A stretch of 64,000 nt of DNA from Bacillota bacterium (GTDB lineage: Bacteria; Bacillota; Clostridia; Lachnospirales; Lachnospiraceae). Position numbers and translations under genes: made by a program. Below the pieces are notes generated by a model, which was given only the letters and a program-made list of their open reading frames with translations, was not told the origin of the DNA and did not search any database. The DNA lies in contig JAEXNR010000052.1 in the NCBI GenBank assembly GCA_023439505.1, positions 1 through 64,000 on the forward strand. Reading direction: 5' to 3'. This document shows positions 15,418-25,148 of this stretch, one piece after another; the first letter of the stretch is position 1; each line of letters begins with the position of its first letter.

Positions 15418-17724
15418 CTAGGCAAGCTTAGATTCTGCATTTTCAAAATTACTTTTAAACTGCCCCGGTGTGATCCCTTCATATTTTTTGAAAATGCGAA
15501 TAAGTGATTTTGAATCTAGATAACCAATCGTCTCTGCAGCTTCTCGGACACTGTCTCCAAGTATCAGCCGCTTTTTGCACTCTTCAACTCGTTTCATATG
15601 AATAAGATCCATAATGCTGTATCCTGTATATTCTTTAAAAGCTCTTCCTATATAAGATAAGTTCATATTTAACCTATCCGCCAGTACAGACACATTTAGA
15701 TTCGGATCATCATATTTTTCACTTACAAGGTTCATAATATCCAGTATCCATTTTGGCTGGTCGCCCTTAATATTTATTTCCAGATGATCCATAACCTCAT
15801 TAAGAATTTCGTTAATCACCTGTCTGGTTGAAACAACAGACCCAGCACTTAACATCCGCTGCATTGGATGAAGTTCTTTCAAAAATTCACTGTCACTTTT
15901 GCCAAAGATATCACTCAGACAGTTGCAAATCGTATCGATCAGTCCGAATAACCTGCACTTATTAATCTCCATATATCGAATATCTTTAATAAAAATTTCA
16001 TCTAAAATCTGATTAATCAGTTCAATTGCCTTGTCATATTCCTTTACATATAGAAAATTATACAGCTTTTTCTGTTTCTCCAGCATTTGGCTATCGCTAT
16101 GATATAACAAATTCTCCTTTTTATAACTATCATGATAGGCGTAAAATGTTTTCGCTTCCTTCCCCCAGAATGCTTGGAACTCCAATGCCTGCACTGCCTC
16201 CTGATATGCTCCGGGTAAGGAGTGGATGTTTGAATGAACTTTACTTGCCCCCACATTTACCTTCAGATTTAACAAATCCTGGTAGACATCCATACTCTTT
16301 CGAATATCATAAGCCAACTGATCCATCCTATCTTCAGGAATATTTATGATGCATAAGTTCATTCCATCAATATCGCAAAAAAGTCCATTATATTTCGATA
16401 ATATTGTTTCATCGAAAATGTTGCGAAACACAAATCTTAATAAATGAAATGTTTTTTCCTTTTCAATATCTTTAATACCATGAAACAATTTACACTCCAT
16501 AACATCCTGATAAGTTATTACAATGGCTATATAGAATTTTCTTAACGATAATTTAGAATGAGCTTTTATCATGTCCTCAAGACTGGTCTCATCCATATTC
16601 CATTCTTTCACATAGCCGATAACCACTTGATTTATTAAGGCTTCTCTCCCTGTATTCCTATTCTTATTATGTATTTGATTTTCAGTATATAAATTGTCAA
16701 TATAGGCCTGTGCGTTCTTAGAACAAATTCTCTCTTCTATCACATCCTTGTTTTTTCTCATTAATGAAATTATACCGGCGGCAGGCTTTAATATCTTTTT
16801 TGTGTAAATTCCTGCCAGAAAAACTGACAAAACGAGAATTGTCACGATTTGAGTAAGTACCATGTATCTTAACCTGTTCATTCCTTTCATATAATAACTT
16901 TTTGGAACTGACACGCAGTATTTAAAATCGTAATAATTCGAATCTAAATATGAAGTAACATACTTCTTATCTTCGTCACTAGTGACCATTAATTTGTTTT
17001 CATCCACATAATCTTTATACAGGGGATGATTAAATATTTTCTGGTCTGTGAGACTTAATATCTGATTTTTCTCATTCACCCAATAGACTTCCCCCTGGTC
17101 AAAAAACACAATATGATTCGACAATTTCTCCCGCGGTACTACCATTACAATGGATGCCAATTTTTCCTTAGAGTTGCTATGATATAAATTTTGTATAAAT
17201 AATATGGCATCACCATTATTGGTATTGATAACCGAATACCCCTGTCTGTCCGGAATGTCTAAATGTTTCAGCAAGTTATCTTTTGATAGATTAAATGTAT
17301 TTGCATAAATATCCGCTGTTTTAGTATTATATAATTTATCATCTGTAATAAAGCTCTCACTCTTATATAGATACACAAATAGATCTTTACATGAATTTAT
17401 GCTCGTCTGAATCGTATTTAATTCATTTTCCAGTTGTATAATCCCAAGTAATTCTGAATTTGTAAAATCTTCGGTACTCATCAAGGCATTAATAATGGGA
17501 TTGGTCTCAAGATTATGTCCAGTACTTATGATTGCACCAATATCATTATCAAAACTGTTTTTCATCTGCGATAAAATACGAACTTGTGACTTTTGCATTT
17601 CTTCAGATACCATGTTATGATAATTCATGTACCATAGCAGAGGTATTATAATTGGTAATATTCCAATAAGAAAACACGGTAAAAAATAAGAATCATATAT
17701 TTTATCTTCAATTGATCTGTTCAC
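15418..17724 (-). CDS. Membrane-anchored AraC-family regulator (YesN-like sensor)
   Basis: A 768-residue one-component regulator. The N-terminus has a membrane helix at about 15-35 and a second near 290-310 that bracket an extracellular ligand-binding region. A linker and a central domain of about 250 residues follow, ending in a C-terminal AraC/XylS helix-turn-helix pair (LNVSVLADRLNMNLSYIGRAFKEYTG and VREAAETIGYLDSKSLIRIFKKYEG). Proteins of this type sit beside LplABC-like sugar importers and activate them. TTG 17727 and GTG 17724 both suit the GGGAGG site; GTG gives the better eight-base spacing. An AAAAACGTTTTT palindrome 60 bases upstream suggests control by the adjacent LacI protein. 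Confidence 0.88.
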   Translation of the reverse strand: MNRSIEDKIYDSYFLPCFLIGILPIIIPLLWYMNYHNMVSEEMQKSQVRILSQMKNSFDNDIGAIISTGHNLETNPIINALMSTEDFTNSELLGIIQLENELNTIQTSINSCKDLFVYLYKSESFITDDKLYNTKTADIYANTFNLSKDNLLKHLDIPDRQGYSVINTNNGDAILFIQNLYHSNSKEKLASIVMVVPREKLSNHIVFFDQGEVYWVNEKNQILSLTDQKIFNHPLYKDYVDENKLMVTSDEDKKYVTSYLDSNYYDFKYCVSVPKSYYMKGMNRLRYMVLTQIVTILVLSVFLAGIYTKKILKPAAGIISLMRKNKDVIEERICSKNAQAYIDNLYTENQIHNKNRNTGREALINQVVIGYVKEWNMDETSLEDMIKAHSKLSLRKFYIAIVITYQDVMECKLFHGIKDIEKEKTFHLLRFVFRNIFDETILSKYNGLFCDIDGMNLCIINIPEDRMDQLAYDIRKSMDVYQDLLNLKVNVGASKVHSNIHSLPGAYQEAVQALEFQAFWGKEAKTFYAYHDSYKKENLLYHSDSQMLEKQKKLYNFLYVKEYDKAIELINQILDEIFIKDIRYMEINKCRLFGLIDTICNCLSDIFGKSDSEFLKELHPMQRMLSAGSVVSTRQVINEILNEVMDHLEINIKGDQPKWILDIMNLVSEKYDDPNLNVSVLADRLNMNLSYIGRAFKEYTGYSIMDLIHMKRVEECKKRLILGDSVREAAETIGYLDSKSLIRIFKKYEGITPGQFKSNFENAESKLA

Positions 17725-17783
17725 CAATTTTACCTCCCATAATTCCGACCTTAAGAAATATCAAATTGAGAATTTAACTTTTT

Positions 17784-17795
17784 AAAAACGTTTTT
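17784..17795. promoter_or_regulatory. LacI-type operator AAAAACGTTTTT
   Basis: A perfect 12-base palindrome with the central CG of LacI/CcpA-family sites, in the promoter region of the AraC-type sensor gene and just downstream of the LacI gene. Confidence 0.5.
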
Positions 17796-17882
17796 ATTAC
17801 AGAAAAGAAAACTCCGGTTAATTTAGGATGCCTGGCAATTATGCTTATATTGCATGCTGCCACCCCCAGATACCAGCCGTCA

Positions 17883-18893
17883 TTATACCGATATTCCTTT
17901 TATCCTTGCTGAATCTCTTGTGATTAATTCACCTGGCAGCTGTTCCGTCTTACCCTCACACTCACTGTGAATCAACTCCATCAACATTTCAACCGCTCTG
18001 ATTCCCTGTCTCGCTATGGGGTTTCTGACTGTGGTAAGTGCGGGAGTGAAATATTTTGCCAACTCAATATCATCAAAGCCCGTCACACTGATATCCTCTG
18101 GTATACGATAGCCCATACTGTTAAATGCTTTAATGCACCCAATTGCACTCGCATCGTTTGCCGCTATGACCGCATCCGGAATTGGTAAGTTATCAAAGCG
18201 AAATTTTGATATAATTTCATTGTAAGTATAACTCTCCTCAAATTTTCCCTTTAGGAAATATTCTTCCCTGACTTCCAGGTCAAATTCTCTCATCGCTTTC
18301 GTATATCCCTTTTTTCTTTCAATGTTCCCATAGGTATATTCCTCTCCCTCTATAAAGTAAATACGTTTATGTCCCAGATTAATGAGAAATTTCGTGCTAT
18401 CATATCCTTTTTTAAATGAATCAAATACAACACTTGAGATGTTTTTCTGCTTTAATTCCCGGTCTACAAACACTGCTTTGATCTGACGCTGGGTAATCAA
18501 CTCAATTTCATGATCTCCTACTCGTTCGCAATCAAATATAATGATACCATCAAAGCTATTACTTAAAAGGTCACTGAGAAGCACCTTTTTATCCCTGCTG
18601 ATGATAATATTTAAACCATATCCCCTGCGTCGGCATTCCTTAAAAATAGAATCCACCAGAATATAAAAGTAGTTACCGCTTACACTGGATGAAAAAAATC
18701 CGATTGTCATACTTTTCTTTGCTTTCAGCAGCTTTCCGTTCATATTGGGAATATACTTTATTCGCTCGGCAACATCGATTATTTTATTTCGTGTTTCTTC
18801 ATTCACTAAAGGGAGATTGTTTAAGGCATTTGATACAGTTGAAATAGATACTCCCGCTTCTCTTGCAACATCTTTTATTGTAGCTTTCTTCAT
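17883..18893 (-). CDS. LacI-family transcriptional repressor
   Basis: A 336-residue repressor with an N-terminal helix-turn-helix (IKDVAREAGVSISTVSNALNN, residues 5-25), hinge helix, and periplasmic-binding-protein-like sensor domain ending near residue 333. The motif VTGFDDIELAKYFTPALTTVRNP is typical. It sits between the sugar importer operon and the AraC-type sensor on the same strand. Its own promoter (TTGCTG, 17 bases, TATAAT on the minus strand around 18923-18951) has GAAACGTTTT right after the -10, and more AAACGTTT palindromes flank it on both sides, so it probably controls itself and its neighbours. The sugar inducer is unknown. Confidence 0.92.
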   Translation of the reverse strand: MKKATIKDVAREAGVSISTVSNALNNLPLVNEETRNKIIDVAERIKYIPNMNGKLLKAKKSMTIGFFSSSVSGNYFYILVDSIFKECRRRGYGLNIIISRDKKVLLSDLLSNSFDGIIIFDCERVGDHEIELITQRQIKAVFVDRELKQKNISSVVFDSFKKGYDSTKFLINLGHKRIYFIEGEEYTYGNIERKKGYTKAMREFDLEVREEYFLKGKFEESYTYNEIISKFRFDNLPIPDAVIAANDASAIGCIKAFNSMGYRIPEDISVTGFDDIELAKYFTPALTTVRNPIARQGIRAVEMLMELIHSECEGKTEQLPGELITRDSARIKGISV

Positions 18894-18907
18894 ACCACAC
18901 CACCATA

Positions 18908-18917
18908 GAAACGTTTT
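18908..18917. promoter_or_regulatory. LacI-type operator at the repressor's own start
   Basis: GAAACGTTTT, lying between the -10 (18923-18928, minus strand) and the start codon of the LacI gene. Position fits autorepression. Confidence 0.45.
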
Positions 18918-19086
18918 TATATATTATAACACAGTCTTTAATTCTCAGCAATAAATCATTATTAAAATTTAATATATTTCTGCATCATTTGTGTAATAAA
19001 TTGTGAATTATGATGGGTTTGTTCATTAGATATCCATATACAGATAACTCATCAAAATAGTTATTATATTTTTTATATATTTTTGT

Positions 19087-19096
19087 AAAACGTTTT
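19087..19096. promoter_or_regulatory. LacI-type operator AAAACGTTTT
   Basis: A perfect 10-base palindrome in the 284-base gap between the DUF4886 gene and the LacI gene, about 190 bases upstream of the repressor start. Confidence 0.45.
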
Positions 19097-19177
19097 TATT
19101 TTCGTTTAAAAAACAGAACTACCGGATTAAGTAAAATAATGTCATTCAATAAGAAAATCAGACTATTCAGCTCCTGA

Positions 19178-19954
19178 TCAACTGAAATATTCTTCCCCAT
19201 TGCCTCCCAATATCTTATGGACATACTGCTTCATAATTTCAATAATATCCCCGGAGGGTACCATACCCTCTGTTTCAGGAGGAATATAATTATTTTGTAA
19301 TAAATTACTCTTTAATACATATTCAAACCAGGTAGCTGCCAAAGCATAACGACCATAAATATAATGCATATGATATCCGTCTCTGCAAAGACTCATCCCT
19401 CCATTCCCGTATTGAAAAGGCGAAATTGTTCTCAATTTCTGAATAACTTCACCAAAGGGTATCATTTCAATGGATAATTCCTGTGCAACCGTATTGTAAC
19501 ACTGGGAAAGCCTCTGATACATTTCCAGCTGATTTTTATGATAAAAAAAGAATTGATCATGATTCGAATCAATCTCGTAAGCCCAAGTCTGTTGTATCAT
19601 CAGCTTTGCTTGCGGAAGACGTTCTTTGATATAATTGGCCAAATACCCAATGTACGGATAATACGTTTCCAGAACCCCGCTAAAGCCGCTGCATTGCTGC
19701 ATCGTTACAATATCCCATTTTTCTTCCGCAAGTGTATCTGATATTCCAACATATCTTCCTGTACTTTTCCCGTTTAATTGATAATCATAATCCAATTTAT
19801 TATCGCAAACATTATTCCAGTGACGCTCCAGAGAACATCCTCCGATATACAGGTTGACAACCTTTAATTCTATGCCGCTGTTATCTGACATCTGATATAA
19901 ATACGTAGTCGAGTCTTGAGAAAAACTGTTTCCTATCGCTAAAATTTTAAGCAT
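19178..19954 (-). CDS. DUF4886 SGNH-like hydrolase
   Basis: A 258-residue protein. The start at 19954 (MLKILAIGNSFS) follows GGAAGGAACAAGAG; a longer frame from 19981 has a poorer site. The N-terminal IGNSFSQDS carries the nucleophile serine in the position of the GDSL block, and DGYHMHYIYGRYALAATW supplies the Asp/His of the last block, as in DUF4886 proteins. These resemble carbohydrate esterases, but activity has not been assigned. There is no signal peptide, so it would act on imported sugars. It is the last structural gene of the LplABC-like operon, 32 bases after the nitroreductase. Confidence 0.78.
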   Translation of the reverse strand: MLKILAIGNSFSQDSTTYLYQMSDNSGIELKVVNLYIGGCSLERHWNNVCDNKLDYDYQLNGKSTGRYVGISDTLAEEKWDIVTMQQCSGFSGVLETYYPYIGYLANYIKERLPQAKLMIQQTWAYEIDSNHDQFFFYHKNQLEMYQRLSQCYNTVAQELSIEMIPFGEVIQKLRTISPFQYGNGGMSLCRDGYHMHYIYGRYALAATWFEYVLKSNLLQNNYIPPETEGMVPSGDIIEIMKQYVHKILGGNGEEYFS

Positions 19955-19986
19955 ATCTCTTGTTCCTTCCTTACTTTTCATATTAC

Positions 19987-20574
19987 CTATCTTATATAAG
20001 TTATTATATTTCCGCTACGTTCTAATGGTTTGAGAGGCCCATTATTTTGCTTATAACCAAGAATTAGAGAACCACAAATCACCTCATCTTCACGTAATTC
20101 ATATTCGGTTAAAAATTCTTTTATTCTCCTATTGTCCGTCAGCCAATGAAGTTGATTCACCCAGCAGCTCCCAATACCAAGGGAAACCGCCGCAAGCATC
20201 ATATTCTCAAGGGCACAAGCACAATCTGCCATCGCGTTGGTGTAGCCTTTTTTGTTTGCCGCGATAACAAGCGTTGGTGCATGATAAGAGAAATTATACT
20301 CCCCTTGTTTGGAAGCAATGATAGAATTGCGCAGACTCTTATAAATTCCATCATATACTTCCATTTTAGAAAACTCCTGCCCAACCAACTGGTTTAGTTG
20401 ATATAGAACTTCCTTTGCCTGTATGACAATAAAATGACAGGTTTGATTATTCCCACCGCTTGGTGCATACTGTGCGGCCTCCATAATTTGATCCAGTTCC
20501 ATTTCAGAAAGTTGTTTCTCTTGAAATTTTCTAATACTTCTTCTGTTTTTGATAGTACTTATTACTTCGTTCAT
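19987..20574 (-). CDS. Nitroreductase-family FMN oxidoreductase
   Basis: A 195-residue flavoenzyme. MNEVISTIKNRRSIRKFQEK at the start gives the FMN-phosphate-binding RRSxRxF motif. APSGGNNQTCHFIVI, the DCACALENMMLAAVSLGIGSCW stretch and the C-terminal LILGYK are family features. Start at 20574 is favoured over 20613 because the N-terminus then matches the family. These enzymes reduce nitro, quinone or enone compounds with NAD(P)H. Its role inside a sugar operon is not evident, though a redox step on an imported glycoside is possible. Confidence 0.85.
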   Translation of the reverse strand: MNEVISTIKNRRSIRKFQEKQLSEMELDQIMEAAQYAPSGGNNQTCHFIVIQAKEVLYQLNQLVGQEFSKMEVYDGIYKSLRNSIIASKQGEYNFSYHAPTLVIAANKKGYTNAMADCACALENMMLAAVSLGIGSCWVNQLHWLTDNRRIKEFLTEYELREDEVICGSLILGYKQNNGPLKPLERSGNIITYIR

Positions 20575-20739
20575 AAACCACACCTGCTTTCCAATCTTCA
20601 CACGCTCAGACACACGAGCCCATGGTCGTTATAATAGCTGCTGTAATCTATGAATTAATCCTTTTTCACTGGGAAAATCGGATTTCATATGTTACAACAG
20701 CTTTTATTCCTAAATAAGCGATAAACTTAAGGTGTCCTT

Positions 20740-22359
20740 TTACTTATATCCATGCTCTTCGCAATATATCTGCCATTGCTTCTCAAATGCTTCACGGCAG
20801 ATATCGAGTCCGGCTTCTTTTACTTTATTCCGAAACTCTTCTACACTTATCTCTACATCTTTCACAAGGCCAGCCTGAAGAGGTGCAAGATATTGCCTCA
20901 TCACATCAGATACCGCGCTCCGCTCTACCTGATATTCGTTATAGTCCTCAGAGAAGCCACCATAGATATTTATATTTGGGAATTTTGTTTTATTTCCGAT
21001 TTCTTCATATCTAGAAAACATTTGCTTTAATAATACATCTGTCTTCTGTGGAAGTTTATAGTCTCCATTCCTTAAAGCCCATGTATTAAACCCTTCATAC
21101 GGAAAATCCTTAGAAAGATTTTGGTAAATACCCTCAGTGTCAATTGAATAATGCGTACCTTCAATTCCATATTCAACAAGATCGTTCACTTCCTTATCAC
21201 AGAGCATAAGATTAAGTACCATCAACGCTCTTTGGGCATTTTTACTGCCGCGAACGACTGCTGTAGCATTTTGCGTTGCATGTCCCGGGTATATGGCTCC
21301 ATTCACTTCTCCATAGGCCAGATACTCCGATTTCCAGTCCGGATGGTTTTCCGCAAATGAATTAACTGCATCAATATCCTTGTTCGGATTTTGACCACCA
21401 ACCTTCATTACACAAAATCCATTCTTGTAAATATCCGCATCATTGGCGTCGGATAATGCACTCCTTGTCCAAAAGCCCAGATCCGCCCATTTTTTCATCA
21501 GCTTCATATCCGTTACAAAGTCATCGGAAAACCAATAATCATATATGTCTGACGGCGTATCGTAATCTGCTGTGAGTCCATATGGCAGGCCATTTGTAAT
21601 AACCCATGAATACTTAAGATTAAGAGCCTGCGCTCCATCAAAAGCCACTTGTAATCCCGTACTGTCATTTGTTGTACAATTCAGCAGACCCTGTTGTGGA
21701 TCATTCTCCTTTACCCCAAGCAAGAAAGCTTCCACATTCTCAAGCGAATCGGGAACCGGCAGATTATACTTTTCTCTCACGTCCTCCCGATACATAATTC
21801 CAGGGCTTGTATACTCCGCCCATGTAGCGGGAATGGCATACAATTTACCGGAGACCTTACATTGATCCAACAAGCTTGAACTTACGGTATTCAGTATATC
21901 CGGTGCATAAGTTGCCAGCATATCATCCAATTCCAAAAATGCTCCCGAATTAGCCAGTGTCTGATAATTATTCCAATTTGCAACATATATCAGATCCGCG
22001 GAACCTGATGTAAGCTCCAGATTGTACTTTTGGCTCCAATCCGTCCACGTTGCAAACTGAAAATCTACGGTCGCATTTAATTTTTTTAATAAAATCTTGT
22101 TTATCGCATCCTCGACTTTTAGCTCATCCTTTGGCGCATCTCCCATAACATAGAAGACCAAATCAACTCTTTCGGATGTATCGATTGCGCTATCCGGCGC
22201 TTCCTGTCCCGATGTTGCCTGATCTGAGGAATTGTTTTTATCCCCGGTATTGTTGTTTTGATTGTTTTTTGTGTTCCCATCACTCTTACCGCATGCTGCC
22301 GCAGACATCATTATTGCTGCAACAAGTAACAAGCATATCCATTTTTTACAATTTTTCAT
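20740..22359 (-). CDS. Extracellular sugar-binding lipoprotein of an LplA-type ABC importer
   Basis: A 539-residue binding protein with a lipoprotein signal peptide: KKWICLLLVAAIMMSAAAC, with Cys23 as the lipidation site, followed by an Asn/Asp/Ser-rich linker to about residue 55. The body has the family 1 solute-binding fold and a C-terminal segment resembling DUF3502 of LplA-like proteins. It captures an oligosaccharide outside the membrane and hands it to the two permeases encoded just upstream. No ATPase is encoded in the operon; such importers normally borrow a shared MsmX-type ATPase. AGGAGG precedes ATG. Confidence 0.9.
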   Translation of the reverse strand: MKNCKKWICLLLVAAIMMSAAACGKSDGNTKNNQNNNTGDKNNSSDQATSGQEAPDSAIDTSERVDLVFYVMGDAPKDELKVEDAINKILLKKLNATVDFQFATWTDWSQKYNLELTSGSADLIYVANWNNYQTLANSGAFLELDDMLATYAPDILNTVSSSLLDQCKVSGKLYAIPATWAEYTSPGIMYREDVREKYNLPVPDSLENVEAFLLGVKENDPQQGLLNCTTNDSTGLQVAFDGAQALNLKYSWVITNGLPYGLTADYDTPSDIYDYWFSDDFVTDMKLMKKWADLGFWTRSALSDANDADIYKNGFCVMKVGGQNPNKDIDAVNSFAENHPDWKSEYLAYGEVNGAIYPGHATQNATAVVRGSKNAQRALMVLNLMLCDKEVNDLVEYGIEGTHYSIDTEGIYQNLSKDFPYEGFNTWALRNGDYKLPQKTDVLLKQMFSRYEEIGNKTKFPNINIYGGFSEDYNEYQVERSAVSDVMRQYLAPLQAGLVKDVEISVEEFRNKVKEAGLDICREAFEKQWQIYCEEHGYK

Positions 22360-22412
22360 AAATATCCTCCTGGATTAAAATTTATATTATAGCATTAAAT
22401 AATGCTCTAATA

Positions 22413-23303
22413 TCAGCCCTTCACCGCACCCACGGTAATTCCGGATACAAAGTATCTCTGCACGAAGGGATAAAACAATAGTACAGGTCCGGTAGCCACT
22501 ACGGCCATAGCAAGTTTTACCGATTGCGTAGGCATATCCGCTGTGGAAATACTGGTATTGGACGCCATCTGTCTTAGGGCCTGGGTCGAATTTACCATAT
22601 CATATAAATAGAACTGTAATTCCCATGTCTTACTGCTGACGCTAAACATAGAAGACCGATACCAATCATTCCAGTAACTCAATGCAAGGAACAGACCCAC
22701 CGTTGCAAGTCCCGGCCCGATCACCGGAAGTACAATCCTCATGAAAATTGTCGCATGCCCTGCTCCATCAATTTTAGCCGCTTCTGAAATTGCATCGGGT
22801 ACAGACCCTTTAATAAACGTTCTCATAAGAATAACCAGGAACGGGCTCATTAACGCCGGGAACCAGATTGCAAATGTTGATCCCTTTAATCCCAACACAT
22901 CGGCATACATTAAATACCAGGGAATCATCCCTCCACCAAAAATGCTGGTAAAATAGATCATAAATGAAACAGTGTTTCGAAATTTGAACTCAGCTCTGGA
23001 AATTACATATGCAGTCATAGTAATAATGAACAAACCGGTAAAGGTTCCTATCATCGTATAGTAAAACGTCATTTTGTAAGCTTGAAGAATATCCTGAGGC
23101 GCTCTGAAAATTGTCTTATAGGCTGCGAATGTTACATTCTTCGGTATCAGACCGTAGCCCTCTGACATGATGGTATAATTATCTGTTAAAGACCCAGAGA
23201 CAATAATGACAAAAGGCAATACGCAGATAATTGATACGATTCCAAGTATGATATATACAAGTATTTTAAATGTAACGGTCATAGAAGATTTTTTGATTTT
23301 CAT
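22413..23303 (-). CDS. Sugar ABC transporter permease, LplC-like
   Basis: A 296-residue inner-membrane permease with six predicted helices and the cytoplasmic EAA loop SEAAKIDGAGHATIFMRIVLP (about residues 190-210), where the ATPase docks. AAAGGAGG precedes ATG. It lies between the other permease and the binding protein, 14 bases after the former. Confidence 0.92.
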   Translation of the reverse strand: MKIKKSSMTVTFKILVYIILGIVSIICVLPFVIIVSGSLTDNYTIMSEGYGLIPKNVTFAAYKTIFRAPQDILQAYKMTFYYTMIGTFTGLFIITMTAYVISRAEFKFRNTVSFMIYFTSIFGGGMIPWYLMYADVLGLKGSTFAIWFPALMSPFLVILMRTFIKGSVPDAISEAAKIDGAGHATIFMRIVLPVIGPGLATVGLFLALSYWNDWYRSSMFSVSSKTWELQFYLYDMVNSTQALRQMASNTSISTADMPTQSVKLAMAVVATGPVLLFYPFVQRYFVSGITVGAVKG

Positions 23304-23317
23304 TAAGATTTCCTCCT

Positions 23318-24820
23318 TTAAAACAATGCATATTCCGGATTTTTTCTCTTAACCAGATAATTCGTTAACATAATTAAGACAAATCCAAACAGAGACTGAT
23401 ATAGACCAGCGGCTGTCCCTACCCCAATGCTAAGCGGCTGTGTTGTCGTGATACGGTAAACATAGGTATCAAAGATATCCGTTACGTCAAATAATACTCC
23501 GTTTGTTCCTATCAACTGATAGAACAACTCAAATTGCCCCTTCATTATGCTTCCAAGGGAGAACAGAAACAGAATAATAAAGGTAGGTTTGATTAATGGC
23601 AATGTAATATACCTGATTTGCTGAATAATATTAGCTCCGTCCACTTTAGCTGCTTCATAATATTCATCGCTGATGCCCAAGATAGTGGCAAGATATACAA
23701 CCATACCATATCCAAGATTTTTCCATATATAAAAAAGCGTAATGAATATCGGCCAGTAACCCGGTTTATTATAAAAATCGATATTATCTAACCCGATAGA
23801 GGAGATCATTGTATTTACCACGCCCGTGTTATACTCAAAGAGGTTGTAAACCAGTACTTTGAGAATGACGTATGATACAAAATATGGCATAAACATTAAT
23901 GTTTGGGTTGTCCTTTTAAACCATTTGCGACTAACCTGACTGACAAAAATGGCAAATGTAATTTGAAGCGTATTACCAATGACAATGAAGGCAAAATTGT
24001 ATAAAATCGTATTTTTAGTTAATTTAAATAAATCCGCCCTAAATAGATATTCAAAATTTTTCAACCCGATATAAGGACTTGCCCATAAGCCATCTCTGAA
24101 GTTGAATGAGGTAAATGCATAATAAATGCCAATCATTGGAAGATAGTTATTAATCATCAAGTAGATTGCCGCAGGAATTAACATGACAAATAAAACCCAA
24201 TTTTTTTTCAGCTCATGCCAAAAGCCAAATTCATGGCATCGCCTTCTTTCCTGTACTTCTATTAAGGTAATTGATATATATGCGATAACAGACAAAATGG
24301 AAATCAGGTAAACAACCGGTGATGCCATAAAACCAGTTACTCCAAATTTTGAATTAGCAAATATGGTATAAATTATCGTAGCCACGAATAGAAGCATCGT
24401 AAAAACTAAAGATGTTTTTGAAATAAAATACAAGCTCAAATTGCCTTTTGATCTTTTCCCTTTTCCCAGTGCTCTAACAATAAATATAATATGAAAGAAC
24501 ATAGCAGCAGCAAGAAGCAGCATTACTATCATAGAAAACAATCCGATATTACCCGCTTTTGTCTCTTTAACAAAGGATAATATGTGGAACAGGCTGTATC
24601 TGCTTTTTAATTGATGGATCGTCTCGACCTTTAATCCTAAATTCCCATATAGTTCTTCTGCATTTACAATATAAATCCATTTTACAACCGGTAAAGATAA
24701 AAGTACCGTAGCGGCAGAAACAACTATGCCAATTATTAGACCCAGCTTTTTCCCATAGTACTCTCTCTCACATAGCTCTGTTAGTATTGCTGTTCGTTTT
24801 TTATTTGTATCTTTTTTCAT
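23318..24820 (-). CDS. Sugar ABC transporter permease, LplB-like, with N-terminal extension
   Basis: A 500-residue permease. ATG 24820 is chosen because AAAGGTGG lies upstream; the frame extends to 24865 without such a site. The last 290 residues are a standard LplB-type permease with the EAA loop YEAAKVDGANIIQQIRYITLP. The first 200 residues add about four membrane helices and a loop, which makes the protein much longer than the usual 300-330. It is the first gene of the operon, with a promoter at 24955-24982. The function of the extension is unknown. Confidence 0.88.
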   Translation of the reverse strand: MKKDTNKKRTAILTELCEREYYGKKLGLIIGIVVSAATVLLSLPVVKWIYIVNAEELYGNLGLKVETIHQLKSRYSLFHILSFVKETKAGNIGLFSMIVMLLLAAAMFFHIIFIVRALGKGKRSKGNLSLYFISKTSLVFTMLLFVATIIYTIFANSKFGVTGFMASPVVYLISILSVIAYISITLIEVQERRRCHEFGFWHELKKNWVLFVMLIPAAIYLMINNYLPMIGIYYAFTSFNFRDGLWASPYIGLKNFEYLFRADLFKLTKNTILYNFAFIVIGNTLQITFAIFVSQVSRKWFKRTTQTLMFMPYFVSYVILKVLVYNLFEYNTGVVNTMISSIGLDNIDFYNKPGYWPIFITLFYIWKNLGYGMVVYLATILGISDEYYEAAKVDGANIIQQIRYITLPLIKPTFIILFLFSLGSIMKGQFELFYQLIGTNGVLFDVTDIFDTYVYRITTTQPLSIGVGTAAGLYQSLFGFVLIMLTNYLVKRKNPEYALF

Positions 24821-24954
24821 GTAATGTTTACCACCTTTAGAAGAGAATATTAATATTTCATTCATAATTTCATTCTGTCCTCAACAGATTCCATCTTGCA
24901 TCTGAAGCAAAACATTCGCCACAAGAATATTTACCAATGAAATAACACGGCCTC

Positions 24955-24982
24955 ATTATACCGTGCTCCAAATATAAAACAA
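24955..24982 (-). promoter_or_regulatory. Promoter of the LplABC-like operon
   Basis: On the minus strand, TTGTTT (24977-24982), a 16-base spacer and TATAAT (24955-24960). The -10 lies between the arms of a CACGG/CCGTG dyad, which could be a regulator site. Confidence 0.5.
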
Positions 24983-25078
24983 AATGGTCAAAATATGACT
25001 TACGGTTAAAAAATCCTGTTTTCATGTTCTCAGATTTGTATTTCTATTATCAATTTATGATTTTTTACCTTTCATGAA

Positions 25079-25123
25079 CAAAAAAAGAATTTCGATCTTG
25101 CACTTAAGCACCTATCGAAATTC
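25079..25123 (-). terminator. Terminator of the unknown 195-residue gene
   Basis: GAATTTCGAT (25087-25096) pairs perfectly with ATCGAAATTC (25114-25123); on the minus strand the stem is followed by seven T residues. Confidence 0.8.
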
Positions 25124-25148
25124 CTTTATATTTCTTCTGCTTCCCATT

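Larger units (their letters stand above)
24821..25148. other. Promoter region of the LplABC-like operon
   Basis: About 330 bases containing the minus-strand promoter at 24955-24982, a leader of roughly 130 bases, and the terminator of the convergent-facing gene at 25079-25123. No gene is seen. Confidence 0.5.
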
